In this document: positions 1-6,107 of the stretch, piece after piece
Numbering within the stretch: the first letter of the stretch is position 1
How the letters are laid out: the number at the start of each line of letters is the position of its first letter
Origin: Chitinophagales bacterium
GTDB taxonomy: Bacteria > Bacteroidota > Bacteroidia > Chitinophagales > UBA2359
Assembly: GCA_020629335.1 (NCBI GenBank)
Contig: JAHDDN010000296.1
Coordinates: forward strand, 1 to 6,747
Direction of reading: 5' to 3'
DNA: 6,747 nt
Program-made: the position numbers and the translations under genes
The notes under the pieces: model-generated
The model's database searches: none
What the model was told of the DNA's origin: nothing
The model's input: the letters and a program-made list of their open reading frames with translations, nothing else

Positions 1-179
1 GATACAAAATATTTAGCTGCAAATGCCAATCTTATTTTTTAAACGTTCCTAAAATTACTTAGTGTAAACGTGATTTGCGATCAACTATTGATAATAAGCA
101 TGCCTTTTTTAGCTGATATGTCATTGATACGATAAAATAGGGCTGAGTAACTAAAATTAAGCTTTATGCAATAATTTCT

Positions 180-187
180 TATTTTTG
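180..187 (+). promoter_or_regulatory. Candidate Bacteroidota -7 promoter box upstream of the EGF/propeller lipoprotein gene
   Basis: TATTTTTG matches the Bacteroidota housekeeping -7 consensus TAnnTTTG exactly and lies 55 bases before the ATG at 243, which would leave a leader of roughly 50 bases. I see no convincing -33 TTTG at the usual spacing of about 19 bases; the nearest T-rich match (TTTA at 163-166) is too close. The rest of 1-242 is AT-rich, with no ORF, repeat or hairpin that I can support. In DNA this rich in T a box of this kind can arise by chance. Confidence 0.35.
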
Positions 188-242
188 CCCTTTAATTGAA
201 TAGTACTTAGTATTCTACCCTTTTTTAATAAGTGAAAATAAC

Positions 243-1736
243 ATGAATAAGCGTCAAATTTTAAGCTATATAATATGCTCTTTTACCTTTATTATATTAA
301 GCGTTACAGCTTGTAAGGAGGAATTACCTTGTGACTGTGTAGAGGAAAATAAGCTACAGTGTTTTGAAGGGATTTGCCTTTGTAAGGAAGGCTATGGTGG
401 AGAGCGATGTGAAAAGCGATTTTGTGGAGTGCATGGCAATTATGATGCGGTGAACGATACTTGTGTATGTGAAGGTGGATGGTACGGCGAAGTTTGTGAA
501 AATCAGGACCTTTGTTATGAAGTTAATTGCTTAGGGAATCAAGTTTGCAATGAATTTACAGGAGAGTGCGAATGTTCAGACAGTCAAAGTTTTGGAGAAA
601 CTTGTGAGTCTTTCTACAGAACATATGGGGGAGTAGAAAATGATGAGCGACTCTGGGGCATTACAGCAAATGAAGATGGTTCTCTCACCCTTCTAAAAAT
701 TAAGATATTATCAGGTGCCTATGAATTGTCCCTTGTTAAAGTGGATGAAAATGGGGAGGAGATATGGGAGCAGTATTTGCCTTCGGGAACAGGTACTGGT
801 ACTTTTAATCTGCTTCATTTAGATAATAAAGTATTAAAAGCGACCAGTGATGGAGGCTATATTGTGATGTTTAGTCATTTAACGACTGCTAACAGTAAAC
901 ATATTGTTTTAATCAAGACGGATAGTGATGGAAATGAAATCTGGGATCAAGTTTATGATAACTATTCCTTTATGACAGGTAGGGATGTGATCGAAACACC
1001 CACTGGTTATGCTTTAACAGGTTATATTTCTGAGGGTGTTGAACTTTATATGTATTTGGCGGATATCCATTCTGATGGCTCTGTTAATTGGGAAGATGAT
1101 TATGGGGGAGTAGGACAAGGTTTTGTAGGGGAAAGTATTACCAATGTTACTGGTGGTGGCTATATGGTCTTAACATCCAATGAGTATGAGGATGGAGTTA
1201 GTTTTCAAGGAAGTGATGTAGAATTACTGTTTATTAATAATACAAATGGTAATGTGATTTGGTCAAATAGAATTGAAGAGTTTAATATTAATGTTGGTAA
1301 AAAAATCATTTCAGATGAAAGTGGCTACCTCATTGGAGGGACAACTAATTCTGCTGGTAGTGGCTTTTTAGATATGTACTTATTAAAAACTGATTTGGAT
1401 GGGAATAAGATTTGGTCCAATACTTATGGTACTATTAAAGATGATTTAGCCCTAAATCTGAAAAAAACGATAGATGGAGGATACTTATTAGCAGGTTATC
1501 AGGAAACAGCCAGTGCTGACTTGGATGATAGTAAGTTTTACTTAGTTAAAACAGACTTCAATGGGGCAAAGATATGGGATAAAACTTATGGAGGAAATGG
1601 TCGATCTCAGTCTACTGATGTTGTAATGCTAGGAGATACTAGTGTGGTAGGAGTTGGTTATACCACTACTTATAGCGGGCTTTCTGAAGATGGCTATTTG
1701 ATTAAAATACAAAATGCGGATGCAGCAATAGATTGA
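243..1736 (+). CDS. Surface lipoprotein with three EGF-like modules and a seven-repeat propeller-like domain
   Basis: This is a predicted outer-surface lipoprotein of 497 residues; no specific function is known. Residues 1-23 form a signal peptide with the lipobox VTAC, giving Cys24 as the lipidated residue. It is followed by Lys-Glu-Glu, which fits the Bacteroidota lipoprotein surface-export signal K-(D/E)2. Residues 30-121 are cysteine-rich with three EGF-like C-x-C-...-G-x-x-C cores (CLCKEGYGGERC at 45-56, CVCEGGWYGEVC at 74-85, CECSDSQSFGETC at 109-121). From about 125 to the end there are seven degenerate units of about 50 residues. Each carries a GGY-type strand, a [LV]xKTDxxGN strand and an IWxxxYGG turn; the last unit lacks the IW turn. 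Seven units suggest a closed seven-bladed beta-propeller. There is no T9SS sorting domain, as expected for a lipid-anchored protein. The start gives an intact signal peptide, and no Shine-Dalgarno is seen. It has its own terminator, so it is probably monocistronic. A role in adhesion or glycan/protein binding is inference. Confidence 0.9.
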   Translation: MNKRQILSYIICSFTFIILSVTACKEELPCDCVEENKLQCFEGICLCKEGYGGERCEKRFCGVHGNYDAVNDTCVCEGGWYGEVCENQDLCYEVNCLGNQVCNEFTGECECSDSQSFGETCESFYRTYGGVENDERLWGITANEDGSLTLLKIKILSGAYELSLVKVDENGEEIWEQYLPSGTGTGTFNLLHLDNKVLKATSDGGYIVMFSHLTTANSKHIVLIKTDSDGNEIWDQVYDNYSFMTGRDVIETPTGYALTGYISEGVELYMYLADIHSDGSVNWEDDYGGVGQGFVGESITNVTGGGYMVLTSNEYEDGVSFQGSDVELLFINNTNGNVIWSNRIEEFNINVGKKIISDESGYLIGGTTNSAGSGFLDMYLLKTDLDGNKIWSNTYGTIKDDLALNLKKTIDGGYLLAGYQETASADLDDSKFYLVKTDFNGAKIWDKTYGGNGRSQSTDVVMLGDTSVVGVGYTTTYSGLSEDGYLIKIQNADAAID

Positions 1737-1758
1737 TAAAAGTAAAATGTGTTATCCC

Positions 1759-1800
1759 AAGCGTCTATTAGCTGTTTTTTATGTTAATAGGCGCTTTTTT
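1759..1800 (+). terminator. Intrinsic terminator of the EGF/propeller lipoprotein gene
   Basis: A stem of about 14 bp pairs 1759-1772 with 1783-1796 (core CTATTA with TAATAG, base AAGCG with CGCTT). It includes two G-T wobbles, has a 10-base T-rich loop and runs straight into a T tract ending at 1800. It lies 22 bases after the stop codon of the upstream gene. Confidence 0.85.
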
Positions 1801-1816
1801 ATTGGTGTTTTGCGTG

Positions 1817-1943
1817 AGGGATGGAAGCGGTATGTGGCGGCCATGCTGCGACTTACGGCGCTTAGTGATGCGCAGGCTCCTTAGAGACAAGCAGCACTTA
1901 GCAGAGTAGGAGCCGCATAGCCACATAATAGCGTACAGCCCGA
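1817..1943 (+). repeat. Dispersed intergenic repeat, copy A (127 bp)
   Basis: This GC-richer block matches 5808-5937 on the opposite strand over its whole length, at roughly 80% identity by eye with a few small indels. Sharp shared ends are AGGGATGGAAG on the left and CAGCCCGA on the right. Inside it, TATGTGGC (1831-1838) pairs with GCCACATA (1920-1927), and GGCTCC (1875-1880) pairs with GGAGCC (1909-1914), so most of the unit can fold as a stem-loop of about 97 bases. Frames across it are short and look like no known protein, so it is probably a non-coding dispersed repeat. Its right end joins directly to the hairpin at 1944-2018. Confidence 0.8.
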
Positions 1944-2018
1944 CCCTTCCTTATTTTTTCATTGGTGGGCGGACACATAGGTACCGCCCTTACAGTCCAA
2001 TGAAAAAATAAGGAAGGG
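1944..2018. repeat. Hairpin with perfect 22-bp inverted arms, attached to repeat copy A
   Basis: The arms at 1944-1965 and 1997-2018 are exact reverse complements. Each has a CCCTTCC/GGAAGGG end, an AT-rich middle with a six-base T or A run, and an ATTGG/CCAAT tip. The 31-base space between them holds a second stem, GGGCGG (1967-1972) with CCGCCC (1984-1989), around an 11-base loop. It begins at the base after the conserved end of copy A, so it appears to be part of the same composite element. It is not a simple terminator for a gene, because none ends nearby. Confidence 0.85.
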
Positions 2019-2114
2019 ACACGCCCTAACAATTTGTATTTTATCAGACCGATATTCATAAAATTAGTGCCATTTGTAGGATTGAATACATCTTTAGGGC
2101 TAATAATTTCTTAA

Positions 2115-2143
2115 TTTGTCAGCTAATTGTAATTTAACTTTTG
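2115..2143 (+). promoter_or_regulatory. Weak candidate promoter for the T9SS cargo gene
   Basis: TTTG at 2115-2118 is followed 16 bases later by TAACTTTTG (2135-2143), which is one base longer than the Bacteroidota -7 consensus TAnnTTTG. Transcription would begin near 2150, leaving about 80 bases of A-rich leader before the ATG at 2230. The rest of 2019-2229 is ordinary AT-rich spacer apart from a 20-codon frame at 2152-2214 that I cannot support as a gene. Confidence 0.25.
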
Positions 2144-2229
2144 AGTTTAGAATGGTAGAGGTTTTAAATGGAAAACCAAAAGTTAATGAACGAGTCATTA
2201 CAGAAGTAGATTAAAAAAAAATAAACGCA

Positions 2230-5200
2230 ATGAACTTAGCTTATCTTCTCAAATTAGCTATTGTGGGTATTTTGTTGAACTTTATAGTGGTATTATCAAC
2301 GGATGCTCAAACAAATGTTACGACTGAGCCTATGGAAGGCGTAGAAGTCCAAGCCACACACGCTATAAAATTAGGTAAAACCCCCCCTTTAAAAGAACTA
2401 ATCCGTAAACCTTCTTTGACGAAGGAAAAGCGAAATAAACTATTTAAGTTAAAGCGGAAATTACCAGATAATTTTAAGGGTAGAAGAGGCTATAGTAATG
2501 TGAAGCATCCAGAATTAGAACATCAAGGGCCTGATCCGCTTAGACAAACTAAAATTGAACCGCGTAACTTTGGGCCTGATGAGCCTTTATTGAATATTGA
2601 TGGTTTACAAAATAATTCCTCTCCACATGATCCTACAGGTGATGTAGGGGCTGATCATTATTTACAGGCGATTAATGCCACTGTGATAGGTGTTTTTGAT
2701 AAGGAAGGAGACTTGTTAGATACTTTTACAGGCAATACGCTTTGGAGTTCATTAGGATTTTCTTCAGCAGGCGATCCTATCATCATGTATGATCAAGAAG
2801 CTAATAGATGGATTATAACGGAGTTCCCTCTTGGAAATCAATTGTTAGTAGCGATTTCTGAAGATGAAGATCCAATGGGTAGCTGGACGGCTTATAATTT
2901 TTCTACTCCACAATTTCCTGATTATCCGAAGTATGGTATTTGGCCAGAGGCTTATACGGTTACGACCAATGAAGGTGGGGGAGGACAAGTTGAGTTATAT
3001 GTCATCAATAGAGAGCAAATGCTGGATGAAGAAGATGAAGTAGATATTCAACGTGTCACTGTGTCTGGAAGTTGGAGTTCTGTAGCAGGATTCTTAGCCG
3101 CTACTCCTGTTGATTGGTCTGGCTCAGAAGAGCCTTTGAATAATGAAGGGCCTTACTTTATTCGTCAACATGATTCTGCTTGGGGCGGATCAAGTGCTGA
3201 TGAAATCAGAATCTATGAAATGGACATTGATTGGAATGATCCAGATGATACAGAAGTAACAACGACCAATGTAGAGACGAGTCCTTTTGACGGTTATCCT
3301 TGCTCTGACTTTAGTGGCAATGGTAATTTTCCTTGCGTTCCTCAGCCTGGTAATGGCGGAGGATTAGATGCGATTCCAGAAATTATTATGCACCAAGCAC
3401 ATTATAGAAATTTTGATGAGCATCAATCCATGGTCATGAGTTTTATTACGGATGTAACTAATGGTCAAAATTTATCAGGTATCCGTTGGGTAGAATTAAG
3501 AAAAGAAGGCGTCAATGAGTGGGAATTATACCAAGAAGGTACTTTCTCTTTAGATGATGGCTTAGACCGTTATATGAGTTCTATCGCAATGGATGGAGAA
3601 GGCAATATTGCTTTAGCTTATAATGTATCTTCTGAAGAAGAATTTGTGGGTATTCGCTATACTGGTAGATATGTGGATGATCCTTTAGGTGAAATGACCA
3701 TTCCAGAGGTAATCGTTGCCGAAGGAGAAAATTCGATCTTCTCAGCCAGCCGTTTAGGAGATTATGCACATATGACAATTGACCCAACGAATGATCGTGT
3801 TTTTTGGCATACTTCTGAATATGCCGATGGTTTTGGATCAGGTACTCGTATCGTTGCTTTCCAATTAAGAGACGAATTTGATATGGCAGCCACTCAAGTC
3901 CTTTTCCCAGAAACGGGTTCTGATTTCGAAAATGATGAATACATTACGATGGAGGTGAAAAATGCAGGGATCGAAGAGGTTACTGAATTTGCAGTTAAAT
4001 TCAAATTAAATAATGATCCAACCTACACTCAAAATGTCGATTTAGATACGCCACTGGCAACAGGCGAAACTTATGTTCATACTTTTAATGGATCAGTCGA
4101 TTTATCTGATTTAGGAGATTATGAATTAGAAGTTTGTGTAGATTTAGACGATGATGAAAATGAAGAGAATGACTGTACGACCATTTTCTTTGCTAATATC
4201 GTAGATCACGATGCCAGCGTCGTAGATATCCAAGGTTTGAGCAATATTACTTGTGATGGAAATATGGATGTTACATTGACGCTGGAAAATAATGGAAGTG
4301 CCAATATGAGCTCTGCCCAAATTGCGATTTACCTAAACGATAATTTCTCTCAATTAATAGAATGGACAGGCGATTTAGAGTATAATGAAACAGATGAAAT
4401 TGATGTGACGATCAATAATGTGCTGAATGGAGAAAATACGATTGTAGCTCAAACATTATTACCAAACGATTTGCCAGATGGCTTAGAAGATAATAATGAA
4501 TATGAAGTAGATTTTAATGCCATCGTAGGAGGTACAACAGTGACGATCGAATTTACAACAGACAATGACGCAGAAGAGTCTTCCTGGGAAATTGAAAATG
4601 AAGATGGCGACGTCATTTATTTTGGAGAAGGCTATACAGGCAACTATGATTTGTTTGAAGAAGAAGTTTGTCTCTTACCAGATGGTTGTTATACACTCAC
4701 AATTTTTGATACAGCAGGTGATGGCTTGTATGATCCACCAGGAAGTAATGAGCCAAGCTTAATCATAGTAGATAGCGATGGAAACGAATTAGGCGTGCTA
4801 AATGATTTGACCTTTGGAGCTTCTGAAGATATTGATTTCTGTGTGAATGACGGTTGTCTTTTATCTGCCGAAGCAGTAGCCAGTGGCGAAAGTGCGCCAG
4901 GTGAAAGTGATGGCGTAATAATGGTTGATATCAATAACGGTAATGGCCCATTTGATATCAGTATTGATGGAGGCGATAATTTCCAATCAGGTACCATCTT
5001 TGAAGATCTTGAACCAGGCGAATATGAGGTTTTAGTACAAGATGATGACGATTGTACATTTGAAACAACGGTAGTCGTTGGCGAATGTAATATTGAAGTG
5101 ATGGCGGAATCTATGGGTACTAGTAGTTCCAATAGTTCAGATGCGCAAGTGATCGTTACAAGTACAGGAAATACTTCTCCACTTCAATATAGTATTGATG

Positions 5201-5604
5201 GCGGAAACACCTTCCAAGACAGTAACCTATTTGACGGATTGCCTGTTGGTGAATATGAAATCTTGGTACAAGATGTTTATGGCTGCCAAGCTACGGCAGA
5301 AGGAATTATGGTAAGCGTCGGTGCAGAAGATATCAAGACCTTCGGAAGCATCATAGAAGTATTCCCTAATCCAACCAACGGCTTAGTACAGATTAATATC
5401 AAAGGCTTAGGAAAAAAAGCAGAACACCAAATCAAATACAATGTATTCAACGCCCAAGGTCAATTAATACATCAAGGTGTTTTAGGAAAATATGATGATA
5501 CCTATACAGGCCCATTGTCATTAGTTGCCTATCCAGCACAAGTTTATTACATCAAATTTGAAGACAAAGATGTCACTAAATTGTTGCGTGTTGTCAAACA
5601 ATAA
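2230..5604 (+). CDS. Large multidomain secreted protein with T9SS type A sorting domain
   Basis: This 1124-residue protein is a predicted T9SS cargo. Residues 1-27 form a signal peptide with the typical Bacteroidota end DAQ|T. Residues 28-117 are a basic Lys/Arg-rich linker. Residues 118-547 form a globular domain resembling one found in many secreted Bacteroidota proteins of unknown function; visible landmarks are DPTGDVGADHYLQ, a Trp-containing DRW-like turn (ANRWIITEF) and FPDYPKYGIWPEAY. Residues 548-656 and 659-765 look like two CARDB-type beta-sandwich domains, each ending in an acidic, Asn-rich stretch. Residues 766-873 form a beta domain with DGCYTLTIFDTAGDG. Residues 876-952 and 953-1031 are two SprB-type repeats (ISIDGGDNFQSGTIFEDL; YSIDGGNTFQDSNLFDGL), each starting at a cysteine. 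Residues 1037-1124 are the type A sorting domain, with FPNPTNG at 1045-1051. No protease or glycosidase motif is evident; adhesion or matrix function is inference. A C7 tract lies at codons 51-53. It is flanked by its own terminator and probably monocistronic. Confidence 0.93.
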   Translation: MNLAYLLKLAIVGILLNFIVVLSTDAQTNVTTEPMEGVEVQATHAIKLGKTPPLKELIRKPSLTKEKRNKLFKLKRKLPDNFKGRRGYSNVKHPELEHQGPDPLRQTKIEPRNFGPDEPLLNIDGLQNNSSPHDPTGDVGADHYLQAINATVIGVFDKEGDLLDTFTGNTLWSSLGFSSAGDPIIMYDQEANRWIITEFPLGNQLLVAISEDEDPMGSWTAYNFSTPQFPDYPKYGIWPEAYTVTTNEGGGGQVELYVINREQMLDEEDEVDIQRVTVSGSWSSVAGFLAATPVDWSGSEEPLNNEGPYFIRQHDSAWGGSSADEIRIYEMDIDWNDPDDTEVTTTNVETSPFDGYPCSDFSGNGNFPCVPQPGNGGGLDAIPEIIMHQAHYRNFDEHQSMVMSFITDVTNGQNLSGIRWVELRKEGVNEWELYQEGTFSLDDGLDRYMSSIAMDGEGNIALAYNVSSEEEFVGIRYTGRYVDDPLGEMTIPEVIVAEGENSIFSASRLGDYAHMTIDPTNDRVFWHTSEYADGFGSGTRIVAFQLRDEFDMAATQVLFPETGSDFENDEYITMEVKNAGIEEVTEFAVKFKLNNDPTYTQNVDLDTPLATGETYVHTFNGSVDLSDLGDYELEVCVDLDDDENEENDCTTIFFANIVDHDASVVDIQGLSNITCDGNMDVTLTLENNGSANMSSAQIAIYLNDNFSQLIEWTGDLEYNETDEIDVTINNVLNGENTIVAQTLLPNDLPDGLEDNNEYEVDFNAIVGGTTVTIEFTTDNDAEESSWEIENEDGDVIYFGEGYTGNYDLFEEEVCLLPDGCYTLTIFDTAGDGLYDPPGSNEPSLIIVDSDGNELGVLNDLTFGASEDIDFCVNDGCLLSAEAVASGESAPGESDGVIMVDINNGNGPFDISIDGGDNFQSGTIFEDLEPGEYEVLVQDDDDCTFETTVVVGECNIEVMAESMGTSSSNSSDAQVIVTSTGNTSPLQYSIDGGNTFQDSNLFDGLPVGEYEILVQDVYGCQATAEGIMVSVGAEDIKTFGSIIEVFPNPTNGLVQINIKGLGKKAEHQIKYNVFNAQGQLIHQGVLGKYDDTYTGPLSLVAYPAQVYYIKFEDKDVTKLLRVVKQ

Positions 5605-5633
5605 AAAGTATTAGAGCCAACTAATAATACTTT

Positions 5634-5669
5634 GGGGAATTAGCTTCGGTTAATTCCCCTTTTTTTTTT
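5634..5669 (+). terminator. Intrinsic terminator with C(UUCG)G tetraloop after the T9SS cargo gene
   Basis: An 11-bp stem pairs 5634-5644 with 5649-5659 (GGGGAATTA with TAATTCCCC, a G-T wobble, then C-G), closed by the very stable C(TTCG)G tetraloop and followed by ten T (5660-5669). It starts 30 bases after the stop codon. A smaller inverted repeat just before it, AGTATTA (5608-5614) with TAATACT (5625-5631), may form a second hairpin. Confidence 0.92.
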
Positions 5670-5717
5670 AGGAGCTTCCCCATTTCTAATTTTTCATCAT
5701 TATTAATTGGGGGCTTC

Positions 5718-5807
5718 CTGCTGCGCTCGCAATGCGAAGTGCGTAGCACAAGCAGAAAATTATGCATTCATCATTATTCATTAATCATTACAAGCGAAGC
5801 GCAGCAG
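5718..5807. repeat. Inverted-repeat segment attached to repeat copy B
   Basis: CTGCTGCGCT (5718-5727) and AGCGCAGCAG (5798-5807) are perfect 10-bp inverted arms; adjacent CGC/GCG bases extend the pairing with one bulge. Between them are a small GTGC/GCAC hairpin and an AT-rich stretch built from TCATTA-like words. The right arm ends at the base before copy B starts, the same relative place as the 22-bp hairpin beside copy A. Short frames here and through copy B look non-coding. Confidence 0.6.
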
Positions 5808-5937
5808 TCGGGCTGTCCGTTCTTATGTGGCTATGCTACTTCTACTACGCTAAGGTCTGCTTGTCTGCTAAAGCCAGCCATCGCATACCTAAGCTCCGTA
5901 AGTCGCAGCATAAACGCCACATACCACTTCCATCCCT
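5808..5937 (-). repeat. Dispersed intergenic repeat, copy B (130 bp, inverted relative to copy A)
   Basis: Read on the minus strand this block matches 1817-1943 from CATCCCT/AGGGATG at one end to CAGCCCGA at the other, at roughly 80% identity by eye. It keeps the internal fold: TATGTGGC (5824-5831) with GCCACATA (5916-5923), and ATGCT (5833-5837) with AGCAT (5907-5911). Conservation of the paired arms in both copies suggests a structured element. The two copies sit as inverted repeats on either side of the T9SS cargo gene, each outside its transcription unit. Confidence 0.8.
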
Positions 5938-5950
5938 AAGCCGAGTTTAG

Positions 5951-6107
5951 TGGTTCAATTTATTAGTTCTTGACAGCCCAAGTTTTGTCTTTTTACGATT
6001 CTACTTCGTTATTTTTTCGTTTCGTAGCCCTGCTATGGGCCTCAAAAATGCCTTGTATAATCGCAAAAATCCTACAACTTAAAGTCAGAAACTCATAAAC
6101 TGAACCA
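5951..6107. mobile_element. MITE-like imperfect palindrome flanked by TTAG
   Basis: The outer 24 bases (5951-5974, starting TGGTTCA) match the reverse complement of 6084-6107 (ending TGAACCA) at 20 of 24 positions. Similarity continues inward, less exactly, along most of both arms: AAGTT, TTTTT-CGATT-TAC and ATTTTT blocks appear in the same order. The centre is a GCCC-TGCTAT-GGGC hairpin (6027-6040). The same four bases, TTAG, occur immediately outside both ends (5947-5950 and 6108-6111), consistent with a target-site duplication. TTAG fits the YTAR target known for one IS5-family group, but I cannot link the ends to a named IS. It has no coding capacity, so if mobile it would need a transposase supplied from elsewhere. 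It could instead be a structured bidirectional 3' region for the convergent genes. Confidence 0.6.

Noticed and set aside
1817..2018. CRISPR array
   Set aside because: There is no series of regularly spaced identical repeats; only one repeat body and one hairpin are present here.
3581..3787. 68-codon minus-strand frame inside the same gene
   Set aside because: Antisense to the conserved N-terminal domain; no recognisable protein features of its own.
4689..5132. 147-codon minus-strand frame inside the T9SS cargo gene
   Set aside because: It is a Ser/Pro-rich antisense shadow of the Asp/Gly-rich SprB-type region, whose plus-strand reading is clearly the coding one.
5739..5950. Two overlapping plus-strand frames of 62-66 codons
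   Set aside because: They lie over the inverted-repeat segment and repeat copy B, have no ribosome-binding or homology signal, and their composition follows the repeat sequence, so they are not genes.
5951..6107. Integron attC site
   Set aside because: The palindrome resembles attC in size, but I see no GTTRRRY/RYYYAAC core pair at its ends and no integrase or cassette series; TTAG flanks fit a transposon-like element better.
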